Source of the DNA: an uncultured euryarchaeote
GTDB lineage: Archaea > Thermoplasmatota > Poseidoniia > Poseidoniales > Poseidoniaceae
Assembly (NCBI GenBank): GCA_937892945.1
Contig: CALBIL010000038.1
Coordinates: 1-64,000 of the forward strand
Direction of reading: 5' to 3'
DNA length: 64,000 nucleotides
A program made the translations under genes and the position numbers. The notes under the pieces were generated by a model, which saw only the letters and a list, made by a program, of their open reading frames with translations, made no database searches and was not told the origin of the DNA. Below, piece by piece: positions 8,338-19,597 of the stretch. Each line of letters opens with the position of its first letter. The stretch's first letter is position 1.

Positions 8338-9759
8338 TCACTCAAACACAGTTCCGGTGACTCTTTGGCCAGCCATGTCGTGCTTTTGAAGCGCCTTAAT
8401 TGCAAGTCCAACCTTACTGGTATGAATGCTGATGAAGGTTGAGCCATTATCGAAATGAACATCACCAAGAGCCATTTCATCGCAGCGAAGTGCACGCTGG
8501 AACCAAGAGGCTACTGAGCGAGACGACCCTGCCACTGAAGGATCGATATCGAGTTGAAGCGTCACAAATCCGAAAACATCTGCAGTTTCTCCGAAGTCAT
8601 CTTGACGAGCAACGGGGTCACGGTCAATACCGTCTGGAAGTTCAGGAGCCTCGCTATCAACGATGTCCAATCCATAGGTAGCCATAATATTCGAAAGTTG
8701 AGGAGCGTCATCTCGAGAGACTAAACTCCAAGCCTCCCCTTTACGGCCAATGCGGCCAGTTCGACCAACACGGTGAATGAATGAATCCAAATCCACTGGT
8801 AAGTCATAATTGACCACCAAAGTAATTCCATCGACGTCAATTCCTCGAGCGGCAACATCCGTTGCAACAATTGTCTTGACTTCACCCTCTTTGAAACGGT
8901 TGAGAATCTTTTCACGTTGGTTTTGACTCAAATCACCATGCAATCCTTCGACGACAAAGCGATGCTTGTTCAATCTCTGGACCGCGAGGTCGACCATTCG
9001 CTTGGTGTTACAGAACACAATCGTTTGGTCTTCGTCACTCATTCTGCACATCAATCTTCCAAGTGCCCAAAGTTTGTTTGTACGACCGATATTAATGCTG
9101 TACAAATCAATTGGGGGAATGTCCAACTCTTCTGTATTGGTAAGAATAAATTCAGGTTCATTCATGAACTCATGAGCCGCATCAATAATTTCTTGAGGGA
9201 ATGTAGCTGAAAAGAGAAGCGTTTGGTCACGATTCTTCATGCGTTCAGTAACCCACATGATGTCTGGGAAGAAACCCATGTCAAGCATGCGGTCTGCTTC
9301 ATCCAGACAGAACAAAGTTGGTAATTCGAGGTTGATGTGTCCACGTTCGGCCATGTCCATCACACGGCCAGGGGTTCCAACAATGATATCGACACCATTG
9401 CTGAGGGATTTTGCTTGCTTTTCTAAGTCGGTTCCACCGTAGACCGTTTGAATCAGAAGTCCACTTTCACCCTGAAGGGTTTGGAATTCTTCTGCAACTT
9501 GATTTGCAAGTTCACGGGTAGGTGTAAGAATCAATGCTTGAAGTTCGCCTGTTGGTTGGCAACCTTCGAGAATCGGCAAACCAAATGCTGCAGTTTTACC
9601 GGAACCAGTTCGAGCTTGTCCGATCACATCTTTACCGGACCGGGCGAGAGGAATCGTGTCTTTTTGGACTTGGGTTGCACATTCCCAGCCAATCTTTTCA
9701 AGGCTGTCAAGTAAATGTTGAGGAAGGTCCCAAGAGTCGAAGCGAGTATTGGTAAACAT
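8338..9759 (-). CDS. DEAD-box RNA helicase
   Basis: ARTGSGKTAAFGLPIL, PTRELANQV, CLDEADRMLDMGF, FSATFP, HRVGRTGRIGRKG motifs. Confidence 0.95.
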   Translation of the reverse strand: MFTNTRFDSWDLPQHLLDSLEKIGWECATQVQKDTIPLARSGKDVIGQARTGSGKTAAFGLPILEGCQPTGELQALILTPTRELANQVAEEFQTLQGESGLLIQTVYGGTDLEKQAKSLSNGVDIIVGTPGRVMDMAERGHINLELPTLFCLDEADRMLDMGFFPDIMWVTERMKNRDQTLLFSATFPQEIIDAAHEFMNEPEFILTNTEELDIPPIDLYSINIGRTNKLWALGRLMCRMSDEDQTIVFCNTKRMVDLAVQRLNKHRFVVEGLHGDLSQNQREKILNRFKEGEVKTIVATDVAARGIDVDGITLVVNYDLPVDLDSFIHRVGRTGRIGRKGEAWSLVSRDDAPQLSNIMATYGLDIVDSEAPELPDGIDRDPVARQDDFGETADVFGFVTLQLDIDPSVAGSSRSVASWFQRALRCDEMALGDVHFDNGSTFISIHTSKVGLAIKALQKHDMAGQRVTGTVFE

Positions 9760-9824
9760 GTAATCATCTCCGTCTCGGTATTTCGAGCAGGTCACCGAGA
9801 CGGTGGTAACCCAATCGAGTGGAA

Positions 9825-10040
9825 TCAGTAATTATCGCGCTCTGCGATTTCTGCTTGAAGGATACCCATCCAGTACTTACGAGCATTGTCACGGGTAAGA
9901 GGACGGCGGGTTTGTCGAACATGTTCCAAAATGTATTGACGGAACTTTAGGGATTTGTTTCTATTAATGCCTTTTGGGGTGATTCCATCCCACAAGCGTT
10001 CGAACTGCTCAGCCTTATCATTGAATGCTTCAACCATCAT
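9825..10040 (-). CDS. Small hypothetical protein (71 aa)
   Basis: MMVEAFNDKAEQFERLWDGITPKG... ; start internal to listed ORF. Confidence 0.55.
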   Translation of the reverse strand: MMVEAFNDKAEQFERLWDGITPKGINRNKSLKFRQYILEHVRQTRRPLTRDNARKYWMGILQAEIAERDNY

Positions 10041-10131
10041 AGTCACCTCTAAGCAATCGGTCCACTGACGCTCCCTTCTTAACCATACCGACATGGGTCT
10101 TGACAAAATGGAAGAAAGATTGGATAGAATT

Positions 10132-11520
10132 TCAGAAATAATCGGCGTCTTCATCGGCGTCTTCATCTTCAAAATCATCGTCATAGCCCATCATTTCATC
10201 TTGGCTTACTGCACGATATACCGGCGCAGTGGTTGGTGCAGCAGTTGATTCGGTTGTCGGCGAGTCTGGGCCCTTGACTGGATTCTTATCTGCCGAAGCC
10301 GGAGCGTCTTTCGACGTCAGCGGAGTTTCTGTTGAACGAACGGGTTCCAAACCAACACGATGGCCGTGAGCCTCTGCGATCTCTCGGTCCAAAGTGGGAA
10401 CGGGAGCGGCAGGAGCCAGTTGTGCATTCTTTTGTGCTTCAGTTCCATCCAGTGATGCGTCAAAGACCATTTCTTTGAGTGAAGCAATAATCTTCACGTC
10501 CGTTTCAGAATTGAGCAACTCTTCAGCCATTGAACGAAGTACTTCTTCACCGAACAGACGGGGTAGAAGTTCCACACATGCCGAGCGAACTTTGAGGTCT
10601 TTCGAGGTCGTTCCACGAACAACAAGGTCACGAGCTCGGCCATTGTCTGTATCCAAGACTTGAATCGCTTTGATCGCACTCAATCGAACATCTGAATCTG
10701 AATCTGCCAAGGCACGTTCTGCGAATAAGGTCGCCATTCGTGATTCCTTACGGGCAAGGGCTGGAAGGTTTTTCGCAGCTACGCGTCTGACTTCAACTTC
10801 CGCGTCATTTAAAGACCATGAAATAAGGTCCCAGACAGCTGAATCTCCTTTGTTGACAATCTTCTTGAGTAAGGCGGTAGCTTTCTTTCGAAGTTGCATA
10901 TCCTCTTCGAGTAAGAGCGAGTCAACATGGTCGACGACGACTTCTGGCCAGGTATCACACAACCCTGACAAACCCGCCCAAGCCGCATCCATTCGATACC
11001 GTACAGGTGAGCGGAGTTCATTGGCTAGAATAGATGAAACTCCAGATGGGAAGATGGGAGAAGTCAATGTCAAACATCGGCTTGCTGCTTTACGAACATT
11101 CACATCTTGATCATCGAGCATGACTGAAAGCCAATCAAATAATTCATCGGATTTGAGAATTGCGACTTCTGGAAGTACTTCCAAAGCAGCAATACGGAGT
11201 TCTGGTGCATCGGATTCAAAAGTTGCCAGAAGGAGGGAATGCGCTTGGTGGACTCTGGCACCATGAAAGCGTCCGAGTGCACGTATTGCATTTTCACGGC
11301 CAAGCAGAATTGTCTTGTCCTTCCAACGAACTGATGCCGAGTCTATTTTACCCTCGATCAAGGAGAAGATATCATCATCCAAAAGTGCGACCCATGGACC
11401 TGTTTCTACTTTCGCTTTCTTCACCGACTTTCGTGATTTTGCAACAGCAATTGGGAGGCCAGTCCTCGGGTCTCGAGCGATGTATTCACGTGACAATGTA
11501 ATCTCCTCCGTAGGGCGCAT
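10132..11520 (-). CDS. HEAT-repeat protein with acidic C-terminus
   Basis: Repeated helical units such as SDSDVRLSAIKAIQVLDTD and DAEVEVRRVAAKNLPAL. Confidence 0.8.
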   Translation of the reverse strand: MRPTEEITLSREYIARDPRTGLPIAVAKSRKSVKKAKVETGPWVALLDDDIFSLIEGKIDSASVRWKDKTILLGRENAIRALGRFHGARVHQAHSLLLATFESDAPELRIAALEVLPEVAILKSDELFDWLSVMLDDQDVNVRKAASRCLTLTSPIFPSGVSSILANELRSPVRYRMDAAWAGLSGLCDTWPEVVVDHVDSLLLEEDMQLRKKATALLKKIVNKGDSAVWDLISWSLNDAEVEVRRVAAKNLPALARKESRMATLFAERALADSDSDVRLSAIKAIQVLDTDNGRARDLVVRGTTSKDLKVRSACVELLPRLFGEEVLRSMAEELLNSETDVKIIASLKEMVFDASLDGTEAQKNAQLAPAAPVPTLDREIAEAHGHRVGLEPVRSTETPLTSKDAPASADKNPVKGPDSPTTESTAAPTTAPVYRAVSQDEMMGYDDDFEDEDADEDADYF

Positions 11521-11645
11521 CCCCCCAAAGCGAATGAATCTATGCTTGATTCAGTATGGATTTCATTCCACCTGTATTGAACTCTCCTATCGGTTATCGG
11601 TCGTCAAAGGGTAAATGTATTGAAGCGACAGCATCAGCAACACTC

Positions 11646-14600
11646 ATGCACAGCAGTAGGTTTCGCGCAAGATTCACTGCGATTATGATGATGACCATCA
11701 TGTTCCTCACACCCTTACAAACTGCATTTACCTCTCAAGAGGGCGACTCGATTCTTGTGGAAAATGAGATCTCATCGAGCCTCCATATGGATGTTGATTT
11801 TAATGAGTCAGATGGATTTACTCAAAGTAATGTATCCATTGAACAGGCAACGGGAGAAGTTCTTTTAGACCGTCCAACAATATCTTGGCAGGCGACCAGT
11901 CCAGGTTTAATGTACGCAAGGACCGGTGCCTGTGCTGTACATCTTGAATCGTCAAATGAAGTCTTACTCATCGGAGGTAGACTGGACCTTAATCCATCAC
12001 AAAGTGGTGATGAAACACCAACTGATGGTGTCGAAATCTATGACATTACGAATGCCAGTTGGGAACAGAGCGATAATCAAATGAGCTTAACACAGATGTA
12101 TTTTGGATGCTCAACGGTTAATGATAAGGTCTACACAATCGGAGATTACCATCCGTTTGAATCACCCGAAATCCGTTCCGAAGGAATTGTACAAATCTTC
12201 AATACCGCCAATGACACTTGGGGTGAAGGCACATCAATGCCCAGTGGAGATGGAGTCGGTCTGGCTGGAGTCGATAATGTTGGAGATTTCATCTATGTTG
12301 CAGGAGGTGTGAGCCGTAAAGACCGCTCAGATACATCCAATCAACTCATGCGCTACAACACCAACACCGATACGTGGGACAGTATGGCGAATATGAGTCT
12401 TGCAAGGCATTCGTTTTCTCTTGTAGAATACCATGGTAAATTGTATGCAATGGGTGGAATAGCGACATATTTCAAACCATCACTCAATCAAACCGTCACA
12501 GCCCCAACCAACCACACAGAAGTGTATGATGTTTTGACGGACACTTGGATGAATTCGTCCGTATTACCGTTTGAGGTTGCAGCCTATGGAGCCACGATTC
12601 ACAACGATGAAATTATTATTTCTGGAGGAATTACCGGAACCGGATTCAATTCATTCTCAAAAGATGTCCATGGTTACAATCCGCTCACTGGAGCCATAAG
12701 TGTCCATTCCCAATTGCCGGTTAACATGTACGACCATACGATTACAGGCACGAATGGTACGATTCTCTATGCATCTGGAGATTCGTCGTACAACCGTTTC
12801 TCTTCATGGAGCATCAATTACCAGAGCCGTTCCGAATATTTCACGAATCCTTCCTCTTATGACGGATGGGTTTCATCAGACATCTTAGATCTCCGAAAAA
12901 CGGTATTGGGATCTTCTTCTCCAGTATGGTTACAATTATCAGGACTCACTTCTGCTGATACTTCACTGGAATTGCAATACAAGTATGGTGATGATTCGAC
13001 TTTACTCAGTACTTCCGACTGGCTCCCTATGGGCCCTCAAAACATTTCTGAATACTTTCAAGTGGGTAACCATTCATTGATGCTTGTCGGGCAAGATCAA
13101 TCCTTCTTCCAATACCGAGTAAAGCTCAGTACTGATGAACTTAATAATTGGAAGATACCAAATTTGGACAATGTCAAAATATACTCCGAAGAATCAACGC
13201 TTCTTGGACAACATCCCATTTCGCTCCATCCAAATGCAGCGCCAATTGATTTGACGACTTTCCATTCATCCTACGGAGCAAACTCAAGTTATTCCCTCCT
13301 GTTGCATTCAACGAACAGTGAAGGATTCAACCAAGCGAACAGCAATGCTGCACGCATTACATGGGATGCTGGAACCCAAACATTTAGCATCGATGATTCC
13401 GATGGGATATTGAAACAGAGCGAGGTTACTGTTATCGAACAGTCATCAACACCAGATGGTGATGAAATCAAATGGAGTATTGCCATTCAGGAAGGACTAC
13501 CGAGTGATTACCTTGCTCTTGAAATTCAAACCAATGGCCTTCATGAGACAAAATATAGAAGTCCCGTTACCATCAACATAGAAAATATTCTTGATGTTCA
13601 TGTCATTGACTATTCATCTTCTTTTTCCAGTCAAGGCGGGCCAGATGTATCAACAGGAGAAGTCTATCCCGATGGAGCGCAATTCGAAGTCACAATCGAC
13701 CATAGTTTCAATTCCACTGCCACCCGACTCCTCTATGGTGTGATTGAAGGGCGCTTACACGTCGATGTAGAACACTCAAACTTTGGATGGTTTAATTCGA
13801 CTGGAGAGTGGTTTACATTGCAAACAGGCTTGGAAACGGTCACTACGCATACGCTTCCAAACTCCAGTTCGGGTGATGCTCGAATATGGCTAGAAGCACG
13901 TACACAAGATGACTTCATCCTCAATGTGAATCCCTCTTCAAAAGAATTCAGACTGAATGTTGATGCTCCACTTCAGACTTCAACCACGCCTAGTACTGGC
14001 GATTATCTGAATGAAAAGACGATGCGGAATGTTGAATTTGAATTCTATGATGTTGGTGGATTCAACGATGAAACTCTACAAGCTTTTGTATGGATTGAAG
14101 CCCTTCATGACAGTGATGAAGATGGCCAATATTCAAACGATGAAGCAATTCAATCACCTCTTACATTTACCCACACAGGTGATTCATGGCTGCTTAATCT
14201 GACGGTTAATGATACGGCAAACTCAGACCACCAAATGGTCTATGTCACACTCGAAGGCACGAACTTAGCTGGCAAAGACATTCGAAATGCTGAACTCACC
14301 CCGACCAATGGTTTGCTTTCTTGGATGAGCCGAACGCCGGAGAAGGCAAATGTCTCTTTGGTCGAACCTTTGTTTGAAACATTGGAAAGTGGGGCTCAAC
14401 TTCTCGAACCGACTGGACTTGTCGGATGGAAGGTCGTTGTAAGTGACAGTAATACCCTCACTGACATCGCTCATGTTCGAATTGAACTTGGTAACGATGA
14501 AAGTCTTGGAATGCGATACAATACCAATTTGAATACCTGTGAAGAAATGGATGCTCGAATTCAAGTGGAGGGTTCATGCTTCGCAACAACAGAGAATGAG

Positions 14601-16211
14601 AGTTTAGTCATCCGTTTCATCGGTAAAGTCGATTGGACTTTTGTCGATTCGAATATTGATATCGGCCATCTCGAAATCCAAATTGATGATTATGATGGCA
14701 CCAGTATACACACGTTAGAAGGCCAATGGACCTTAGAGCGGCAAATGTCCATCATCGTCGAGCCACTTCAAGATGTTGATGGGCCAGTCCAAGGCGAACT
14801 TACCACGGGGTGGAATATGATCTCCGGGGAATATGTACAATTGAATGCCACGGTGAATCACCTGGTCAGCAACACATCGTACAACGGATACGTCTCGGTA
14901 TTTTGGAGAGGAAAGATTCAGAACGAATTCTTTTCCAATAGTTTTTCTGCAGAAGTGATTGATGGGCAATTGTCTGCCCAGATTCAAACCCCAATGGGGT
15001 CTGGACTCTGGCACCAAACGGTCTTGGAAATCTGGGACCCTTACGATTCTGAAAACCTTTATTCCACTGATTTACCAACTATGAAATTAGATGGGAATGC
15101 ACCAGTCCTCTTACCTTCGACCTTGACCAGCGGCATTTCTCGTTACCATCTAGACAACGTAGAAATCGGCGTCAATATTGCTGAAGCAAACTCGTGGACT
15201 GATAACCTCACCCTGAATTGTCAAATTCAGTCGCTGAACTTTGAATGGCCGATTCTTACCCTTAGCCGTGAATCATCGACTGTTTTTGATGGGAAAACAA
15301 TGTTCAGTTTTATCTATAATTTCGCAGAACAAGGAAACCCTTCGACACTCTCAACTCAATCAAACATCGCATGCTGGGCAAGTGGAAGTGATGATGCAGG
15401 GTGGGAACTTACTGCATCAAATGGAAATTCGGCCAATAACCCTTGGCTGATTTCCGCTCTCAATGACATCGGCCCTGACCTCGAAATTCGTTCAGTTAAA
15501 TTTGAAGGCGATACGAACAAAGGCTCTACACTCCGAATGGAAATACAGATTATAAGTTCTGGAGAACAAATTGATGTCCCATTCAACGTGACAATCAGTA
15601 TTGTTCAAAAGGAAATTTCTACCGTCGTAGGCCGAGAACGAATACCACCGATTACAGGAAATGCTGCAGTGAATATTCGGACTGCCGTCACTGTTCCAAG
15701 CGGGGACTGGACTCTTGTCATTGAAGTCGATGCTGAACAAGGCATTTGGGAACTGAATGAGATGAACAACAAGTGGTCTGATAATTATTCTCAAGAAAGT
15801 GAAGGGATGTCAGGGGCTCTCGTAGTCGTCTCTGCAAGCGGAGGAGTGCTTGTCTTGATTGGACTCTTCGCCATCATCCTGCGTAAGAGAAACCCAGATG
15901 AACGCATCTCAACCGAGTCGACACCTGTAAAGCCGCTCACCGGCCCACCTTCACGAACTGATGGAACAAAGAAGGTTCCTTCGAACCTCAAAGGCCCACC
16001 TCCAAAAGCACGAGTCGATACACCTTCTTCAGAAATTGAAACAGCTGCGTCATTACCTGAATCGCCAGAAATCCGTCTTTCGGTTCCTGACTACACACAA
16101 CTTCCAGGAGGTGGCGACTATCACTACGAGGGAAGTCAAACCTTCTATTCTGGAACACACTGTGGTAAATGGAAACAAAATACTGACCAATCCTTCACTC
16201 GGATTGAATAA
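11646..16211 (+). CDS. Giant secreted Kelch-repeat surface protein, C-terminal TM and cytoplasmic tail
   Basis: Signal-like MHSSRFRARFTAIMMMTIMFLTPLQTAFT; Kelch-like units (GKLYAMGG...TEVYDVLTDTWMNSS); CARDB-like region near 15480-15770; TM GALVVVSASGGVLVLIGLFAIIL; start chosen inside ORF 11556..16211. Confidence 0.8.
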   Translation: MHSSRFRARFTAIMMMTIMFLTPLQTAFTSQEGDSILVENEISSSLHMDVDFNESDGFTQSNVSIEQATGEVLLDRPTISWQATSPGLMYARTGACAVHLESSNEVLLIGGRLDLNPSQSGDETPTDGVEIYDITNASWEQSDNQMSLTQMYFGCSTVNDKVYTIGDYHPFESPEIRSEGIVQIFNTANDTWGEGTSMPSGDGVGLAGVDNVGDFIYVAGGVSRKDRSDTSNQLMRYNTNTDTWDSMANMSLARHSFSLVEYHGKLYAMGGIATYFKPSLNQTVTAPTNHTEVYDVLTDTWMNSSVLPFEVAAYGATIHNDEIIISGGITGTGFNSFSKDVHGYNPLTGAISVHSQLPVNMYDHTITGTNGTILYASGDSSYNRFSSWSINYQSRSEYFTNPSSYDGWVSSDILDLRKTVLGSSSPVWLQLSGLTSADTSLELQYKYGDDSTLLSTSDWLPMGPQNISEYFQVGNHSLMLVGQDQSFFQYRVKLSTDELNNWKIPNLDNVKIYSEESTLLGQHPISLHPNAAPIDLTTFHSSYGANSSYSLLLHSTNSEGFNQANSNAARITWDAGTQTFSIDDSDGILKQSEVTVIEQSSTPDGDEIKWSIAIQEGLPSDYLALEIQTNGLHETKYRSPVTINIENILDVHVIDYSSSFSSQGGPDVSTGEVYPDGAQFEVTIDHSFNSTATRLLYGVIEGRLHVDVEHSNFGWFNSTGEWFTLQTGLETVTTHTLPNSSSGDARIWLEARTQDDFILNVNPSSKEFRLNVDAPLQTSTTPSTGDYLNEKTMRNVEFEFYDVGGFNDETLQAFVWIEALHDSDEDGQYSNDEAIQSPLTFTHTGDSWLLNLTVNDTANSDHQMVYVTLEGTNLAGKDIRNAELTPTNGLLSWMSRTPEKANVSLVEPLFETLESGAQLLEPTGLVGWKVVVSDSNTLTDIAHVRIELGNDESLGMRYNTNLNTCEEMDARIQVEGSCFATTENESLVIRFIGKVDWTFVDSNIDIGHLEIQIDDYDGTSIHTLEGQWTLERQMSIIVEPLQDVDGPVQGELTTGWNMISGEYVQLNATVNHLVSNTSYNGYVSVFWRGKIQNEFFSNSFSAEVIDGQLSAQIQTPMGSGLWHQTVLEIWDPYDSENLYSTDLPTMKLDGNAPVLLPSTLTSGISRYHLDNVEIGVNIAEANSWTDNLTLNCQIQSLNFEWPILTLSRESSTVFDGKTMFSFIYNFAEQGNPSTLSTQSNIACWASGSDDAGWELTASNGNSANNPWLISALNDIGPDLEIRSVKFEGDTNKGSTLRMEIQIISSGEQIDVPFNVTISIVQKEISTVVGRERIPPITGNAAVNIRTAVTVPSGDWTLVIEVDAEQGIWELNEMNNKWSDNYSQESEGMSGALVVVSASGGVLVLIGLFAIILRKRNPDERISTESTPVKPLTGPPSRTDGTKKVPSNLKGPPPKARVDTPSSEIETAASLPESPEIRLSVPDYTQLPGGGDYHYEGSQTFYSGTHCGKWKQNTDQSFTRIE

Positions 16212-16254
16212 GGTCAATGCTTAACTTCTTCAAGAGGGACTGAGTGTTTACTCT

Positions 16255-16839
16255 ATGGCGAGTGAGGATATCGAAGATATTCGGCGCGTACTTGCCATCT
16301 GCTTTCGAGACGGTGAAACGCTTAGTGCACTCGATATTGAGCGAATTATTTCATTTGATATGGAATGGGTTGCACCGGATGAAGCAGAGAAAGTGGTTCA
16401 GGCATTTATTGGCCAAGGTTGGCTCACAGGCGAAGAAGAGTCGCTTACTCCAACCGTCCCACTCACCGACGTCCAATCACCCCTCGGCTGGTTTCCTCGG
16501 CCGTCTCGATTGCTTCATCCAGTTCACCCCGAACAGCAACAACCAAGTTCAAACAAAACCAGTGATTTTAAATCGACGCCTCCAAAGGCAACTGTGCCTG
16601 CTGCAAGTCATGAACCACTCCATATTTCAGATTCCAAGGACCCGCGAGCAAAACTCACACAAAGGTTGGCCAAGTTCATTGCGAAGTCTTCTGAAATACC
16701 ACTTGATGAAGTCGAACGCAGAGCAAAGCGCAAACAACAGGCATTAGGATATGTCAGTACGTGGATGTGCCTTGCATTAGTTGCAAGAGAACAGAACCTT
16801 TCTATGAAGGAAATCACTGACGCATTAACAACTCGGTGA
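16255..16839 (+). CDS. Conserved hypothetical, possibly DUF2240-like
   Basis: MASEDIEDIRRVLAICFRDGETLSALDIERIISFDMEWVAPDEAEKVVQAFIGQGWL resembles archaeal DUF2240 (from memory, not searched). Confidence 0.6.
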   Translation: MASEDIEDIRRVLAICFRDGETLSALDIERIISFDMEWVAPDEAEKVVQAFIGQGWLTGEEESLTPTVPLTDVQSPLGWFPRPSRLLHPVHPEQQQPSSNKTSDFKSTPPKATVPAASHEPLHISDSKDPRAKLTQRLAKFIAKSSEIPLDEVERRAKRKQQALGYVSTWMCLALVAREQNLSMKEITDALTTR

Positions 16840-19431
16840 TCATCCCTCGATAACCGTTCCATCGTCTTTCTCAAGAACTTCTTCTTTATTGCGTGCTGAA
16901 AGTTCGATCAATACTGGTAAAAGAAGTAAAGCGAGTAAGAGAGAAAAGAAAACGGTAACAGCAGTAATTAATCCGAAATCTTGGATGACTGGCATCGGTG
17001 AAAACATCAGAACAAGGAAACCGAAAGCAGTGGTGAGTGCACTCATAATCAAAGCAACACCAGTGGTTGAAAGAGCGGCACGCAAAGCCTCCCAATGGGA
17101 ATCTCTTCGTGCGAGTTCAACTTCAATCCGCCGCCACATGTGAATCGAGTAATCAATACCGATACCGATGGTTAGCGCAGTCACCATCACGGTCAGAACA
17201 TTCCATTTCAAACCAAGCATAAACATTGAACCCGCAACCCAAAGTGAAGCCAACGCAACAGGCAAGAGTACGGCTAACGCTGGAACAACACGTCGTGTCA
17301 ATACCAACAGAACGACCATTGAAACGAAGAGTGAGATGACTGTTGACTTGATTTGAGAGGTATTCAAGCCATCAAGCACGGTTTGCAAAATGACAAGATC
17401 ACCAGTTACATACAAGTTCGCATGGTTATCGAGATTGTAGCGAAGCGTACCTTGCTCAGAAGTACTTCCAAGTTGTTCTTCAATTTTGCTAATGACAAGT
17501 TGAGATTCTGCTGAAGTCGATGCTTCAACACGGACTTCTGTTCTGAAATAGGTGATTTCACCATCGGTCAAGTGAACCGTTTGTTCAATACGCTGCGCCC
17601 AAGTTTCACCCGTCAATACATCCGCTACAGTTTGGTTGGTAGAAAGTTCAGAAAAGGCGGAAGCCAAATTGAGTTGTATTGAGGTGTTGACGACATAGAC
17701 ATCACCTGCATAAACTTCGATATTATGAGCCTCACCGAAAGAGGCATCTCGCAAAATCGCATCTCGCAAAACGACATATGGCCCTTCATATGAAGGCGAA
17801 GGCGGTGAATTATCAGTTCCTACAACGTCATGGTTCGCTTCGAAGTCTTTGTGTAAACCCCTGAGTTCATCCAGCATCAATCCGTCACCGGGTATACTTG
17901 AAGACAGATCAAGTGGTTCAAACAGAATGTAAATTAATTTCCACCCTGCACTGTCATAACTTGTTGCCATATCCTCTCGAACTTGCATAATTTCCATATC
18001 TGGGTCGACAAAGTCTGCGAGATCAAAATCAGTTTCAAGCGATGCTGCGCCAAAAATAGAAATGCCGGAAATCAGAATTGTCACCAGTATCACTGTAACT
18101 TGCTGCTTTTGTTGAACGGCCACAATACCACCAACAAGACGGGGCATGGTAATGGCTTGACTCTGTTGAACATTGAAGGCCTTGTTTCGGACGACATGCA
18201 GTGCACCTACCACAACTGTGGATGATACAAAAGCACACAAAACTCCGAAGGCGAGCGCATAACCAAATGTTGCTAATGGTGGCAAGGGTGAGATCACATT
18301 GGCCAAGAAAGCGGCTACTGTTGTTACAACTGCGAGTGAAAGAGGTATTGAAAGTCGAGCGCAAGCTCGTAACCACGCTTCAGCAGCATCATCCTGCTCT
18401 TTACGAATTGCTGAGAACGCTCGTTGCAAATGGATTGCATAATCAATACCGAGTCCAAGTACCAACGGAGCAACTGCAACTTCAAGAGCAGTAAACCGAA
18501 TTTCGAGATAATTCAAAACTCCGTAGGTCCAAATCAAAGCAAACGATAACCCAATCAACGGGAAGGCAATATCGTTCATCGACCGGAAAGCAATGGCAAG
18601 AAGTATGATGACCACCAATAAAGCAAGGACTACTAACAAGGCCAAATTATCAAAAGTGCCTTGGTCGATGTCATAGGAAATAAGGTCAAGAGAGGCCACA
18701 CCGTAATTTAAATCAGAAGATTCGGAAAGTTGTGCGAATTCAGTTCGAAACTGGTCTTGAATCACTTTGCGAGTCTCGACATCCAAATCAGGGTCAATTT
18801 CGAGCACCCAAAGCGTAGAAGAAGCTGTTGGGGCTGCATCACCGGTTCCATACTCGAGGTATTCACAACTCGAATCTACATTCAAATCACTGTGGAGGAG
18901 TGCGGCTGAAGCATAACGTGCCGCGGAGAGAAGTTGGTCGTCAGCAGAGAGTGAACAAACCGTGTCCTCATCAAACAGAAGGTTGAGAATTTCACTCCAC
19001 GATTCGATTGAATTCAATGAAGTACCATTGGCTTCTTCATCAAGTGCCAATTGTACAATTCCTGGCGTTGTAGTCCAAACGGCTACAGCATCTTGACGCT
19101 TAGAGGATTCGTTCTGCATGTGTGCAAGGTGGTCATTCATGGTTTGCAGGTGTTCTATAGAAAGTATACTTGAACCGTCTTTGACAGAAACATCAACAAA
19201 CATTGGCCTTGCTTCATTTGGAAAATGTTCATGGATCCGTTCATGCGCATCACTGGATTCCGAGTCAGGTGCAAAATCGGCGAGGTCGGTATTGAACGTC
19301 GGTGGTGAAGCGACAAGATGCACACTCAGTGTAACTGTAAACAGGAACACAACGACAAGCAGAACCGGGGCCATACGTTTGAACGATGGGGCCCAACTGG
19401 CCATTCGTTCTTCCAATGACACAGTATCCAT
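16840..19431 (-). CDS. RND/MMPL-superfamily membrane transporter
   Basis: 863 aa, two 6-TM sets with GIDYAIHLQRAF and GIGIDYSIHMWRRIE motifs flanking large extracellular loops. Confidence 0.88.
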   Translation of the reverse strand: MDTVSLEERMASWAPSFKRMAPVLLVVVFLFTVTLSVHLVASPPTFNTDLADFAPDSESSDAHERIHEHFPNEARPMFVDVSVKDGSSILSIEHLQTMNDHLAHMQNESSKRQDAVAVWTTTPGIVQLALDEEANGTSLNSIESWSEILNLLFDEDTVCSLSADDQLLSAARYASAALLHSDLNVDSSCEYLEYGTGDAAPTASSTLWVLEIDPDLDVETRKVIQDQFRTEFAQLSESSDLNYGVASLDLISYDIDQGTFDNLALLVVLALLVVIILLAIAFRSMNDIAFPLIGLSFALIWTYGVLNYLEIRFTALEVAVAPLVLGLGIDYAIHLQRAFSAIRKEQDDAAEAWLRACARLSIPLSLAVVTTVAAFLANVISPLPPLATFGYALAFGVLCAFVSSTVVVGALHVVRNKAFNVQQSQAITMPRLVGGIVAVQQKQQVTVILVTILISGISIFGAASLETDFDLADFVDPDMEIMQVREDMATSYDSAGWKLIYILFEPLDLSSSIPGDGLMLDELRGLHKDFEANHDVVGTDNSPPSPSYEGPYVVLRDAILRDASFGEAHNIEVYAGDVYVVNTSIQLNLASAFSELSTNQTVADVLTGETWAQRIEQTVHLTDGEITYFRTEVRVEASTSAESQLVISKIEEQLGSTSEQGTLRYNLDNHANLYVTGDLVILQTVLDGLNTSQIKSTVISLFVSMVVLLVLTRRVVPALAVLLPVALASLWVAGSMFMLGLKWNVLTVMVTALTIGIGIDYSIHMWRRIEVELARRDSHWEALRAALSTTGVALIMSALTTAFGFLVLMFSPMPVIQDFGLITAVTVFFSLLLALLLLPVLIELSARNKEEVLEKDDGTVIEG

Positions 19432-19597
19432 TGCTCTTGCGAAACAAAGGCACTAAAAAAGAGAGAGGGGTGGATTTCCTCAAAGAAGTGCCTTTCTACG
19501 GAAATTGAGTTCTGTTCAATGATGCATTCCATCCGTTTTCAAGGAGAATGGAGGGAGAAGGTTCAAAACAAAGTGGCAGGTCGCAAGAACGATTACA

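Noticed and set aside
10670-11110. Long antisense ORF opposite the HEAT-repeat gene
   Set aside because: Low-complexity Ser/Arg shadow ORF from codon bias; the opposite strand has a clear protein family.
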